64,000 nucleotides of DNA from Larix kaempferi (taxonomy: Eukaryota > Streptophyta > Pinopsida > Pinales > Pinaceae): NCBI GenBank assembly GCA_027924585.1, contig BSBM01000123.1, forward strand, positions 17,624,001 to 17,688,000, written 5' to 3'. Position numbers and translations under genes: made by a program. Position 1 is the stretch's first letter. Every line of letters begins with the position of its first letter. Below the pieces are notes generated by a model. The model ran no database searches. It had not been told where the DNA came from and was given only the letters and a program-made list of their open reading frames with translations. Of the stretch, positions 32,901-45,101 are shown piece after piece.

Positions 32901-34170
32901 GTGACTTGATCGCTTCTACATGACATGCACAGACTACCAGGATTTCTCACATTATCATTCCTGCTCACATAATTGGGACTGTTCACACTTACCATTTGAA
33001 GCGGGAAAGACCTCACCTCTCTCACTCTCAATATGCACATTATTTTATTATAAAGAGAAGACCTTGCATACAACATGACAAGCCAATCAAAGAGTTGCAA
33101 AATACCATTAGTCCAAGTATCGCTCGAGCTCCTGACCATAAAATACCATGCACCAATGCTAACCAAATAGATATGAATTTTCTGCACCGCCATAGCCACC
33201 GTTGTTCAGATCATTCTTTTTCACAATTATTATTTTAAGCAGATAGTTCGCAGTTTTCATGGTCTTTCTCTTAATCACTTAATAACCAGCCTATATATGT
33301 TTTTTCTTGCATTGCATTTTGAAAATGTCCATCCAATGTATCTAAGCATGCAAAAGCAATGGAATAGTCAATTACTTTGTTCTGCTTAGGTTTCTTTTGT
33401 CTCACAAAAATTGAATGGGTGGAGAAATCAAATAATTGTCTCAAAAAACCATGGACTGAACTGATGTATGGTTCATAGTGAAATCACAATTTTTTGTTTG
33501 GGACCGAGGTTACATGCCTTAAACTTGGTGCTCCTTTCCTTCACTCAGGATGCATGCCTTAAATGTGTCATGGTTTTGATGCACTAGTGGTTTCCTTCAT
33601 TCGGGATGCAGTGGTTTCCTTGACTTTGGATGCATGTCTTAAACGTGGCATGAAAAGAACTTGTATTTTGTTACATGTTTATGTTTCAGTTGTTTGACGA
33701 CAAGGTGGTATACTTATGGTCTAGTCAGTTCAATATCTAATTTATTGATTCAAAGAAGGACCCGTCTCGCCGCCCTATAGTATTTCAATATCAAGAAGCA
33801 CCACCACAAGCAAGGGCGTTGGAGGCAAAGAAAAAGACAGAGACATCATTCCCTCCCACAATTTCTTACTATATAGGGTGGGGAGTAGAGGCACCAGAGC
33901 TTGTTTATGTATGAGTAAAGTCATATACAAATCTAGCTCCTTTCATTCAAAAGATAGCAACACCGAGATAATGAGAAGAATACCATTTATCAATGTTTAA
34001 CATTTAACATTTCTCAACAATCAGAGGCTATTAACCAATGTAGGCAGATTGCAAAACTTTTGGAAGCCAATGCTTTCCTTTGTATACCACCAACAACTAA
34101 AGCATAGTTATCAAACCAAGCAAGGGTGTAACAAAGTAGATAGCTAAGGGTAGTGCAACAATTGTTCGTC
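32901..34170. other. No gene seen
   Basis: About 1.3 kb without recognisable coding motifs. The minus-strand frame continuing from the GLR fragment to 33,199 has no GLR similarity that I can see. Short repeats of GGATGCATG(C/T)CTTAAA occur near 33,550-33,640. Confidence 0.35.
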
Positions 34171-34275
34171 CACAGTTCTACAACTAGTTGACCTCCCACT
34201 TCTTGCACAGTTATACAACTAGTCGACCTCCCACTTCTTGCACAGTTATACAACTAGTCGACCTCCCACTTCTTG
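34171..34275. repeat. 35-bp tandem repeat, three copies
   Basis: Units start CACAGTT(C/A)TACAACTAGT at 34,171, 34,206 and 34,241. Copies two and three are nearly identical. Confidence 0.88.
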
Positions 34276-34302
34276 TAGGGACTTGCTGCTTGGCATCCTT
34301 GC

Positions 34303-34445
34303 TTATTAAATATGAATTTAGTAATCCCAATCTTATATTAAACTTATGTAACGAGTTGTTAGTTTGATGTAATAAAGTTTTTGATGTCCATTTATTAGCT
34401 TAAAATTTGTGTATAGTGATTGAATATTATTAAATGTTTTTGTTA
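34303..34445 (+). repeat. Dispersed repeat, copy 2 (partner at 25,833)
   Basis: It matches 25,833-25,985 in the same orientation through blocks such as TATGTAACGAGTTGTTAG. It lies about 150 bp from the 3' end of LINE D. Confidence 0.8.
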
Positions 34446-34694
34446 ATTTAAAAATTTATCTTTCAACATGTATGTTCATAACAAACATAAAGCAATTCAA
34501 TCTTAATGTTGAAGTATTTTTTAATTAAATATTATATTAAATAATTGTATTCTTTAAATTCAAAAAATATTTTTGTAAATAAATATAAATAATTTTTTTC
34601 AGCAAGAAAAAACACATATTTTTGCTATTCAAGTTGAATAAAAAAGTACATCAGTGGTCCTTACAGTCACTTTTAACCTGTCCGTTCTTCCAAA

Positions 34695-35282
34695 TGTAAG
34701 AAAAACAGGATCGCAGAGCAATACCAATAAATAGAAATCCAAATATAATCACACATACACATTACAAGAGAGACACAGATATATCGTGGTTCAACCAACT
34801 TGGGCTACATCCACACTGAAGTTGCCAGTCCTTATTATTATTCCGTCCAGCAAAGTGAAGGGATACAACTTGCAGCACAACCGCTGCACTTCCTCTTCAC
34901 TGTCTTACAGTCTCTCTTCCTGATCTCAAAGATATTTACAATGCATAAAACCTAATACATAAACCCTAGCCATATTACAATGTCTTTCTTTTATAAGAGA
35001 GATACAATGGGAAAATACCATGGGTTATCCAAAAACCATGGGCCCGAAAAATATTGGTGAAAACAACCCCACAAATTTTTCTCGGGGCCATTTCCCCCGA
35101 ACCCCCATTTCTCGAGGGCGCTACCCCCGAACCCTTGTTCACGGGGGCTACGCCCCCGCACCTCCGTAACTCGAGGGCGTTTCCCCCGAACCCCAAGGTA
35201 GGGGCATGAGTGTACAGTCCTGGGGTGCACGGCTGAGACAATATTATCTATGAGATTAGAAGATCTAGCTCCACAACCAACA
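34695..35282 (-). repeat. Copia A 3' LTR
   Basis: It starts TGTAAGAAAAACAGG and ends CCACAACCAACA on the plus strand, pairing with 62,092-62,682. It contains a GC-rich block (about 35,090-35,200) of repeated CCCCCGAACCCC and the hairpin GGGGGC-TAC-GCCCCC. On the minus strand the sequence just inside reads CAAGTGGGAGAT, the polypurine tract. Confidence 0.9.
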
Positions 35283-35449
35283 ATCTCCCACTTGGAGACT
35301 GATCACAACAACTCCATCGCTGCTGTACTTGCTGGACCTTGGACTTGGAAACTTTCTCATTTTCACCTTCATGCTAGAAGGCCATCTGAAACCGAGCAGG
35401 AACTCAGTTTCTCTCTAGTCACTACCTTTTTGAACATGTCTGCAGGATT

Positions 35450-36952
35450 CTAGCTAGTATGTATCTTTTCCAGCTTCAACAATTCATCTTCTAGAATAGA
35501 GCGTATGAAATGGTACTTGAGCTGTATATGTCTAGTCCTGGAATGGAATGTTGAGTTCTTTGCAAGATGAATGGCACTCTGGCTGTCACTATACAACCTG
35601 TTATCCTTCTGCTTCTTACCCACTTCCTCCATAAACCTCTGCAACCAAATCATCTCTTTACTAGTCTCTGTAACAACAACATACTCTGCTTCCGTTGTTG
35701 AAAGTGCAACAACCTTTTGCAATCTCGAAATCCAACTTACTGTTGTTCCACCTACAGTAAACAAATACCATGTGGTGCTTCTCCTGCTATCCTTATCACC
35801 TCCCATATCTGCATCAACATATCCCTGTAGAGCAGTGTGTGAACCTCCAAAACATAATTCCTGAGTGGTAGTACCTCTCAAATACCTGAGAATCCACTGT
35901 ACTGCCTTCCAATGTTCTTTACCTAGATTGTTCATATATCTGCTCACAACTTCCACTGCTTGTGCAATATCTGGTCTTGTGCACACCATGGAATACATCA
36001 AGCTACCAACTGCTGATTGATAGGGAATCTTGGACATGTAATCTGTCTCTTCCCGTGTCTTGGGACACATTTCCTTACTTAGACTGAAATGGCTGGCCAA
36101 TAGTGTACTTACTGGTTTTGCATTCTGCATTCTAAACCTCTCCAACACCTTTTGTATGTACTCACTCTGAGACAATGTCAATTTGCGATTTTTCCTGTCT
36201 TTCGTTATTCTCATAACAAGGATTTTCTTTACAGCACCCAAATCCTTCATCGCAAATGAATTAGCTAGCTTCCTTTTGAGCACATTTATATCCTACATGT
36301 TAGACCCTGCAACAAGCATGTCATCCACATACAATAACAAGATAATATATCTTTGATTGTCTAGCTTATTGAAATAAACACAGTGGTCAGAATGACATCT
36401 ACTATAACCTTGTTCTGTCATAAACTTGTCAAATTTTAAATACCACTGCCTTGGAGCTTGCTTCAAGCCATACAAACTCTTTTTCAACCTCGATACCAAG
36501 TTCTCCTTACCTTTGACCTCATACCCTTATGGCTGCTGCATATATATCTCTTCCTCCAAATCCCCATGGAGAAAAGTTGTTTTTACAGCTAACTGTTCAA
36601 GATGCAAATCTTCTACCGCCACTAAACTTAAAATAGTCCTAATTGAAGTCATTTTAACAACAGGAGAAAATATTTCATCAAAATCTATACCATTCTTCTG
36701 TGCAAACCCCTTTACAACAAGTCTCACCTTATACCGCTTCTTACCTCCTTCTTCTTCCTTCAACCTGTAAATCCATTTGTTCTGCAATGCTCTTTTACCA
36801 GCAGGCAAATAAACCAAATCCCAAGTCTGGTTTCCTACCAATGAGTCCATCTCCTCATTCATGCCTTGCTCCCACTTCTTTCTAGTTTCCACCTGCATTG
36901 CTTCTTCATAACACTCTGGTTCACCAGCATCAGTCATCAATAAATAATACAT
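35450..36952 (-). pseudogene. Copia A reverse transcriptase and RNase H
   Basis: Four open pieces cover RT and RNase H: 36,952-36,527 (NQTWDLVYLPAGKRAL, VKGFAQKNGIDFDEIFSPV), 36,499-36,293 (KKSLYGLKQAPRQWY and the catalytic YVDDMLV), 36,283-35,450 (DMGGDKDSRRSTTW, LSTTEAEYVV, YSDSQSAIHLAKN, HIQLKYHFIR). Stops or shifts separate them. The active-site YVDD is intact and RNase H is nearly complete, but the protein cannot be made in one piece. Confidence 0.9.
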
Positions 36953-36964
36953 TGAAGGAGAGTA

Positions 36965-37354
36965 TCATTCAGGGAGTCTACTTAACCTGGTAGATCTTCT
37001 TGCAGTTGCAAGAGTTTCAGGTACTTGCCGTTGTTCTTGATTTTCTGGCACCTTTGAAACTTCATTTTCTTGAATTTCATCAAGCACTGTGTACTCTGTG
37101 TTTTCCTTTTCCTGTTTCTTTCCCTGCAACTGATCTTTATACATGACCTTTTCATTGAATATGACATCTCTGCTTCTAATGATTTTGTGATTTTCATAAT
37201 CCCATAAACAATAACCAAAATCATCAACCCCATATCCAATAAAGGTACATTTCTTGGATTTCGCTTCAGGCTTTGTTCTATTTTCTTTATCAATATGGAC
37301 AAATGCTTCACAACCAAACGTTCTCAGAAATGAGTAGTTTACCTTTTTATCTGT
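36965..37354 (-). pseudogene. Copia A integrase C-terminus
   Basis: It reads YSFLRTFGCEAFVHI, then KCTFIGYGVDDFGYCLWD, the conserved end of copia integrase, followed by an acidic linker to RT. Its upstream neighbour at 38,987 ends at EAWTD; the frame is continuous once solo LTR E and one copy of its 5-bp duplication are disregarded. Confidence 0.88.
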
Positions 37355-38981
37355 TGTAACGTCCCCTCCCATCATACCAGCATGATAGAGAGGACGCGAT
37401 GCTAAAACCGAGCATCTAGCCCCATATCCATCAAGTAAAAACTCATTGATAAAAAGACATATACATGTGCATGTTATAGAAACACAACGGAATTTAAAAA
37501 CCATGTTTAATATCTAACATACATTCAACATTTATGTGACAGCCATTAAATAAAGACATTTCAGAATTGATAACAGAGAATACTTATCTCAACAAGTAGT
37601 CCCAAGCAACCAGCTATGCATCTGCAACGTTCCACCCAACCATAGGCCAGTTGTGCTTGTCAACCTCTTGATACAACTGCCACCCCCGAGATGGGCATGA
37701 TTACTACAAGGAACCAGGGAACAACAGACTCACACATAGCCAAGCATACACCAAGATGAGCCAAGCCAATCTACAATTGGATTTATCAGGCTGCTAGGAA
37801 ATGGAAAGGAAGAGTGGCTAAGATAGTGAGCTCAAGCACAGAGCCAGGGGTAACCTTACAAGATCTATCTAGCTTGGCACCCACAATACCTACACACCCA
37901 GCACAAGGAAGTATGATTTTCACTGCTTCACAGTCCCTCAAGCCATACCTTCCCCATCCAGTGCTCCCAGGGTGTGCATAGAAGAGTATCCAAAGCCCTC
38001 TTGATCTTCTTGAGAGGTTATCTCCCCCCACTAAGTTTATCAAGCCAATTCTGTCCACTACCACCCCAAGTTTCTTGCTCACAGATTCAAACCAAAACAG
38101 GGATGCACATAACAGCAAAACCACAATGGCTGGGCATGAGTTAAAACGTTTCTTCAGTGGGATGCCCAAAGAGGAGGTTTCTACCAATTCATAAAAACGT
38201 GGTCAAGCCCAAAAACGAAATGGCAATTGGGGAACAACCCTGGAGAGCAGAGATCGTTTTCAGAAAAACGTCCATGGGCATTTTTGGGCAAAAACGACCT
38301 CCATCACAGTCCCCAAATCGTGGCCCTTCTCTCCCAGCTGCTGTATATTGCAAAAACGACTCCGAGGCATGGAAAATGCAGGAAAAATGGTGAAAAACGT
38401 GATGGGGAAAGACCCAGTAGTTCAGACTGCGTGAGAGAGGAAAGACTATGGGTTTAGAATGGCTTTGGGCACCATTTCGTGGGTGTTTTCTTGCCCAAGG
38501 AGACAAAATACGATTTCCCAGGTTGATGGCTTGCCCATACACGAAATTGGCTGCCATACCTCTTCATTCCCAAGGCATTAACTACCTCAACCAATTCTTG
38601 GAAGAATTAAATGATTGGGTGCATAACCCAAAATGGGTAGTTGGTGGTTTATGGGTTTTCTCATTGACACATGGATTAACACCATTGGCTCAAGGGTTTG
38701 AATAATTTCCCTCCCTATTCCTTGTAGAATCATGCCCCCGTCTCTTTGTTGCATTGCATAGCTAGTTGTGGGTTTTTCATTAAAATTCGTATTTACATGA
38801 TGTCTTATTTACATTGTGCATATCTAGCACAAGAACCATAGGCATCTATTTTTAATTTCCGATACATAAAACGCTAAATCAATGGTGGGGCCTTCGCCTA
38901 GAGCTCCTCACCATGATTAAATTACAATATTTACATCATTTACGATTTAAATGCAAAGGGGGTCAAAATGGGGACATTACA
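37355..38981. repeat. Solo LTR E inserted in copia A integrase
   Basis: 1627 bp, starting TGTAACGTCCCC and ending GGGGACATTACA, flanked by a perfect TCTGT duplication (37,350-37,354 and 38,982-38,986). The 12-base ends are inverted repeats with one mismatch. Open frames of 122-133 codons inside match no retroelement protein. The lack of gag, pol, primer site and tract makes it a solo LTR. Orientation is unknown. Its ends resemble solo LTR F. Confidence 0.88.
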
Positions 38982-38986
38982 TCTGT

Positions 38987-40687
38987 CCATGCCTCCTTTG
39001 GAATACCACCATCCAAAGCACTTGAAGGTCCTCTGTTTATTAAATAAACAACAGTATTTACAGCATCTACCCAAAACTGTAAGGGCAACTCTGCATGCAA
39101 TTTCATACACCTTGCACGCTCCATGATTGTTCTGTTCATCCTTTCAGACACACCATTTTCTTGTGGTGTTCTTGGGACTGTCTTCTCTCTACGAATCCCA
39201 TGGTATGAATAGTAACTATCAAACTCCTTGCTGTAGTACTCACCTCCATTATCATATCTGAGACACTTCAACCTTTTCCCTGTCTCATTCTCAACCAAAG
39301 CTTTCCACTTCTTAAAAGTAGCAAACACATCAGATTTATGTCTAATGCAATAAACCCAAGTTTTCCTAGTTGCATCATCAATAAATGTAACATAATAATG
39401 AGAGCCACCAAGAGATTGTACCTGAGCTGGTCCCCATACATTTGTATGCACAAGCTCTAACTTTTCACTCTTCTTTTGTTTCCCAACCCTGAGAAATCTG
39501 ACTCTCTTATGTTTTCCATAAACACAGTTTTCACAGAATTCCAAACTTACTTGCTTCAAATCTGGCAGCAACTTCCTTGAGTGGAGAATCTGCATCCCCT
39601 TCTCACTCATGTGGCCAAGCCTATGATGCCACAATGTTGTATCTATTCCTGTGGAAGCTAAAGAGATAGAATGGTCAGTATTATGAAGACATAAATACAA
39701 CGTACCTACCCTGTCTCCTTTTGCTATCACCATTGATCCTTTAGTGACCTTCCACCACTTTTGTCCAAATGTAGATAGACAGCCTCCATCTGCCAACTTC
39801 CCTGTTGAGATCAGATTTCTTTTCATAGCAAGAATATGCCTTACATCTTTCAACAGCCAATCAGTTCCATTCTTAACTTTTATCCATACCTTACCCATTC
39901 CAACAATTTTACATGGCTCATCATCACGCAATAAAACATGTCCAAAATCGCCTGGAATATAATCATGAAAGTATTTCCTATGGGGTGTAGCATGACATGA
40001 ATCCCCTGAATCTACTACCCAATAATCTCTAGTATTATCTAATGCAAGAATCAAAGCATCTTGTAACACATCACCTGCTACATTTGCTTCCTCGGTAGTT
40101 TCCTTCTGTGCATCTCCTTTCTTCTTTAGAGATCTACAGTCTTTCTTCAGATGTCCTTTCTTTCCACAGTTCCAACACTCTATCTTTCCCAGTTTGGACT
40201 TGGATCTGTCCTTTTTAGAGTTGCTGTGATTATCTTGGCTCTTTTCTCTCTCCTTTTGTCTTCCCCTGCTCTCCATGGTCAATGCATTACCTGATGTCTC
40301 ACTTGTTCTTTTTCTTCGCATTTCTTCGCTAAGAATAACACCAATAACATCATTAAATTTCAAGGTGTTTGAACCAGAGACAGAGTTACTTACAGCCATG
40401 ACCAAGCTATTCCAGCTTTCTGGTAATGAACACAAGATTAGAAGAGCCCTAACCTCATCATAAAAGCTCACACTTACAGAACTTAGTTGATTTGTAACCG
40501 TATTAAACTCATTTAAATGATCAGTAATAGATCCACCCTCAGACATCTTCATATTAAATAAATGCTTCATTAGTAATACCTTGTTGGAGGCCGAGGGTTT
40601 TTCATACAGCTCACCCAATGCACTCATCAAACCCTCCGTTGTCGTTTCTTTTGAGATATTGAAAGCGACTGACGAAGCCAGGCTCAG
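38987..40687 (-). pseudogene. Copia A gag, protease and integrase core
   Basis: A long open frame. In order: gag helices (LYEKPSASNKVLLMKHLF), zinc knuckle CWNCGKKGHLKKDC (CX2CX4HX4C), protease motif VVDSGDSCHATPH, the pre-integrase HHCC block (LWHHRLGHMSEKG, CENCVYGKHKRV) and integrase core. The first integrase Asp appears as Asn (HTNVWGP; family HTDVWGP or HSDVWGP), while RYDNGGEY and VSERMNRT keep the other two acids. The protease has DSGD where DSGA is usual. So even this uninterrupted stretch has probably lost integrase activity. Confidence 0.9.
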
Positions 40688-40694
40688 TGTAACA

Positions 40695-41298
40695 TGTTGA
40701 TGTATATGTAACTTCAGAATGTATTTCATCTATGTATTTCATATATATTTATTGTACCCTTATTAGAGATGTGTTATTCCTCTATAAGGAAGTGTCGTCA
40801 TGTGGATTGACAAGTGTCGCAAGTGTGTGTACTTGCCGATGGGTTATTAGACCACCATGTGGGGTCGGCCCTGAATTATATATATTATAATGTGGATGTA
40901 CCTAGCTAGACAAGTCGGCCCCATAAGGTCATTGGGCAAACAAATTAGTATAAATAGAGATCAGGTGATCTCTATTTAGATCACTCGGAAAAGTATCTCA
41001 CTCTCACTCAGAAAGTGGCGCATTAGTGAGGAGGAGGATCATCTGCTACTAGGAGACTATCTCAGTGTATTTTGGTTGTACTTTGGTTGAGCCATTGCTT
41101 TCTCTATCTCTGAGGAAGTTGTGAGGTTTTTCACCTTAGGGTTTTCCCCACGGAAACTCTGTGTTTCTTATCTCTTATGCTTTTGATTCTTATGATGCTT
41201 GTCATGCTTATTGTGATTGTCATGCATTGATATACTGTATATGTTATTCTCTCAGCAAAGATCCTAGAGTATTGTGAATTAATGCTCAAAATTTAACA
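40695..41298 (+). repeat. Copia B 5' LTR
   Basis: It starts TGTTGATGTATATG and ends TTTAACA. A TATAAATA box lies at 40,949-40,956 within a perfect palindrome (40,951-40,978). An AT-poor stretch and TTTTCACCTTAGGG lie further in. The 3' copy has exactly the same length. Confidence 0.95.
40951..40978. promoter_or_regulatory. TATA-box palindrome in copia B LTR
   Basis: Arms TAAATAGAGATCA and TGATCTCTATTTA are perfect complements separated by GG. It overlaps the TATA box, so it lies at or just before the expected transcription start. It is conserved without change in the 3' LTR at 47,719-47,746. Confidence 0.85.
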
Positions 41299-41310
41299 TG
41301 GTATCAGAGC
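41299..41310 (+). promoter_or_regulatory. Primer-binding site of copia B
   Basis: TGGTATCAGAGC follows the LTR end directly, complementary to the 3' end of plant initiator tRNA-Met. Confidence 0.9.
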
Positions 41311-41872
41311 TAACCTGAGAAGAAGACATTTTGCAGTGACAGAAAATTGAATTTCTTGTTTATTGGGTTTCTCTCCACAGATTTTGGAAAATCAGTATAG
41401 TATATTGACTCTACTCATCAAGGCGCATCTATCTGTCCAATCAGAATTCAATTCCGAGCATTTTCAGATTTGGCCCTAAAAATTAGGGTTTCCACAAAAA
41501 TAGGAATTTCGAGAATCTGAAGACACAGCTGGAAGCTCCTGGAAAAAATCAAAGTTCAGAGCTTTGGATTGAGATTTTTGGTTGGGTAGATCTCCGGGAA
41601 ACTCAAACCCTAATTCAGGGCTCTCCCTAGTGAACCCAGGAGGACAAAAGATCAAATATGAAGTGTAAAACTTTGCTAATCTCAAATTCTGAATGCACCA
41701 GGCTGATTAGCTCATTAAAGCGCATCTTTCTCTCCTTTCATAAATTTGAAATTCACATTTTGAATTTTTAGGGTTTTTCCAACAAACCCTAATCCGGGAC
41801 CAGATCCAGTTTTCAGCATTTCAAGTGGTAAGATCTAAATCTTTTCGATTTCCATTTGAAGTACTCTTTAAG

Positions 41873-43981
41873 ATGTCTCACCACACCAAGCTCGAGAATA
41901 AGCTTGAAGGAGCTGATAACTTCCGAGCTTGGAAGTATAGGATTGGGTTAATCCTGGAAGAGAATGAGTTGGACTCATATGTGAAAGAAGACATCCCTAT
42001 CCCAGAGGATGAAGAGGCCAAGGTATTGCATAAGAAGAACTTGGTCAAGGCAAAGAGAATCATTGCTGATTCTATCAAAGACCATCTCATACCCCATGTG
42101 TCTTCTCTTAAGAAACCCAAGGAGATGTTTGACTCTTTGACCAAGCTATTTGAAGGAAAGAACATAAATCGGAAGATGACCCTGCGGAACCAATTGAAAG
42201 GAGTAAAGTTTCAGAATGGAGAAACCATTCAATCTTATTTTTCAAGGGTCTCCCAGATCAAGGAACAACTAGAAGCAGTGGATGAAATGGTGGAGAATGG
42301 TGAAGTGGTGACGACCACTCTAAATGGCCTACCCAGGTCATGGGATTCCTTTATTCAAGAAATTTGTGCAAGGAAGAAGTTGATCTCCTTCAACAGATTG
42401 CGGGAAGAATGCTCTCAAGAAGAAGCTAGACTTATAGCTCGTGAGGAAAAGATGGGAGGTGAAGATCAAGCTCTTGCAGCTCACACCAAAAGAAGCAAGC
42501 CCAAGAAGGAGCACTCTCGCCACAAGAGATCCTATCAAAAGAATAAGAAGGATCTAAGATGCTTCACATGCAATGAGAAGGGTCACTTTGCTTCAGATTG
42601 TCCCAAGAACAAAAGGGATAATAACAACAACTCCAACAAGAAGAAGAAGGGCAGCAAAAGAAAGTTTCATGCTCATGCTGCCGAGGATGATAGACCTCCA
42701 AAGAAGAAGGCTAGGGCAGAAAGTGATGATAGTGATGTTGACTCATCAAGTGAAGAAGAGTATGTTCTAATCTCTGCTCTCACAGGTACTATCTCTCATG
42801 GTTGTAATGATTGGTTTATTGACAGTGGGGCTTCCAAACACATGACTGGGTTTAAGGAATCTTTTGTGAATCTATCTGAACATGAATCACCCCATAAGGT
42901 GAAACTTGGGGATGATTATCAATACCCAATCAAAGGAAGTGGTGAAGCCTCCTATAACCTAGATTTGGGAAAATCTTTGAAGATGAAAGAAGTCCTTTAT
43001 GTACCTGGGCTCAAGAAGAACTTACTCTCCATCTTTGCATTGGATGCAAAAGGTATGAGGGTTGCATTTGTGGATGGCCAAGTCCTAATGTGGCCAAAGG
43101 GAAAGAACATAGATGATGCAGTAGTGATTGGAGAGCAAGAGGGAGGTTTGTACAAATTGAAGGGACAACCTGAACATGCCATGGTACATGAATCCATGGA
43201 GCCAAGTGAACTTTGGCATAGAAGACTTGCTCATATGCACTATAGAGAATTTCCAATTGCAATCAAGGCTGTAGAGGGTCTTCCTGAAATCAAGACCAAA
43301 CATGAAGGTGTTTGCAAAGGATGTGCAAAAGGTAAGAACGTTAAGAAGGATTTCCCAAGCAGTGAAAGCAAGGAAAAAGACATCCTGAAAATCATCCACT
43401 CAGATGTATGTGGTCCTATGTCATCCAGTTCTCTGAGTGGGTATGTTTACTATGTCTCATTTATTGATGACTTCTCCAGGAAGACTTGGGTATACTTCTT
43501 GAAGAACAAAGATGAGGTGTTTGATAAATTCAAGGAATTCAAAACCTTGATAGAGAATCAAATTGACAAGAAGATCAAAACATTCAGATCCGACAATGGT
43601 GGAGAATTCACCTCAGGTGACTTCAAGAAGCTTTGTAGTGATTCAGGGATTAAGAGGGAGTTGACTGCTCCTTATAATCCTCAACAGAATGGATTTGCAG
43701 AAAGGAAGAACAGAACTATCATGGAAGCAGTAAGGGCAATGCTGCATGACCAGGATCTACCTATGCATCTATGGGCAGAAGCAGCTAGAACAACTGTATA
43801 TGTGCAGAACAGAACACCCCACAAGATATTGGACAACAAGACACCAGAAGAGGTATTTTCTGGTAAAAAACCTGAAGTCGGTCATCTTAGAATATTTGGT
43901 TGTCCAGTATACACTCATGTTCCAAAGGAAAAGAGGACTAAACTAGATCCTTCAGGAAAGAAGCGTATCTTTGTGGGTTAA
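41873..43981 (+). pseudogene. Copia B gag, protease and integrase
   Basis: The likely start is ATG at 41,873 (MSHHTKLENKLEGADNF, the usual copia gag opening); the frame extends 16 codons further upstream to 41,825. Order: gag, zinc knuckle CFTCNEKGHFASDC, Lys-rich linker, protease FIDSGASKHMTG, HHCC block (LWHRRLAHMH, CKGCAKGK), integrase core with HSDVCGP, RSDNGGEF and AERKNRT. The spacing of the last two acids is the D-35-E standard. TAA at 43,979 interrupts RIFVG where relatives have Tyr. It is the best preserved coding stretch in the window. Confidence 0.93.
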
Positions 43982-44143
43982 AGTGAAAGCTCAAAGGCTT
44001 ACAGAATATACTTTCCAGGGTTCAGGAAGATTGATGTCAGCAAGGATGTAACATTTGATAAAAACTCAGCATTCATCAAATCAAGGAAGGCACCTATTGA
44101 AGTTTATGAAGAACCTAAGGAAACTAGATTTCAAGACACTACC

Positions 44144-45101
44144 ATGATTGAAGCAGTTCCAGAAGTTGATCGTGAGTTTGAAGATCCGCAAGAACCTATA
44201 AATCCACCCCGTGAGGATAACTCTCACAAGAGGAAACCTGCATGGGCTAGAGAGCTCATTCAAGATGCAGAAAGATTTGGCATTCCAGAAGAAGAACACA
44301 AAGCAAAGAAGAGAACCAGATCACATACTAGCTATGTTGCTTTACTCTGTGACATTATGAACAAAGAACCTTCCAGTTATGAAGAAGCAGCAGAAAAGAA
44401 AGAATGGAAGGATGCCATGGTTGAGGAATACCAATCAATAATGAATAATGATGTTTGGGATGTTGTCCCAAGACCTAAAGAGAAGTCTGTTGTGACTTCC
44501 AAATGTATCTACAAAATCGAGCATGCTGCAGATGGCAGTGTAGAGAAATACATGGCAATATTCGTAGCTCGTGGCTTCTCTCAGAAAGAGGGAATAGATT
44601 ATGAAGAAACTTTTGCACCTATAGCCAGGTATACTTCCATCAGAACAGTACTTGCCCTCGCTGCAGCAATGAAATGGAAAATATATCAGATGGATGTCAA
44701 GATTGCTTTCTTGAATGGTGTAGTTGAAGAGGAAGTATATGTGGAGCAGCCACTCGGTTTTGAAATACATGACAGGGAGTGATATGTATGCAGATTGAAG
44801 AAAGCCTTGTATGGCTTGAAACAAGCTCCAAGAACTTGGTATGGTAGGATGGACACTTTCCTATCTAGTTTGGACTTTACCAAGAGTAAAGTGGATTCCA
44901 ACCTTTATCAAGAGTAAAGTGGATTCCAACCTTTACAAGGTTGAGGAAGGGAATCCTGTGATTCTACTCCTGTATGTGGATGACTTATTTGTAACAGGAG
45001 ATGACAGACTGATTGTAGATACTAAGAGGAATCTTGCTGCTGAATTCGATATGAAAGATTTGGGAATGATGCACTATTTCCTAGGTATGAAGGTGTGGTA
45101 G
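44144..45101 (+). pseudogene. Copia B reverse transcriptase
   Basis: Two pieces. 44,144-44,782 has NNDVWDVVPRPKEK, ARGFSQKEGIDYEETFAP and MDVKIAFLNGVVEEEVY, ending in TGA. Then, in another frame, 44,841-45,101 has LLYVDDLFVTGDD and FDMKDLGMMHYFLG. Between them a 28-bp tandem duplication (44,881-44,936) shifts the frame. TAG at 45,099 sits where relatives have Gln. The YVDD motif is intact. Confidence 0.92.

Noticed and set aside
32900-33199. Upstream extension of the GLR fragment as a longer GLR exon
   Set aside because: The frame is open but shows no ligand-binding-domain motif, so only the last 45 or so codons are supported.
34975-35241. 88-codon Gly-rich frame in copia A LTR, with counterpart at 62,372-62,647
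   Set aside because: It is shared only because it lies in paired LTRs. The Gly-rich pattern comes from the GC-rich repeat block.
37786-38557. Frames of 122-133 codons in the 1.6-kb insertion of copia A
   Set aside because: They match no known domain. The TG...CA ends and TCTGT duplication make the segment a solo LTR.
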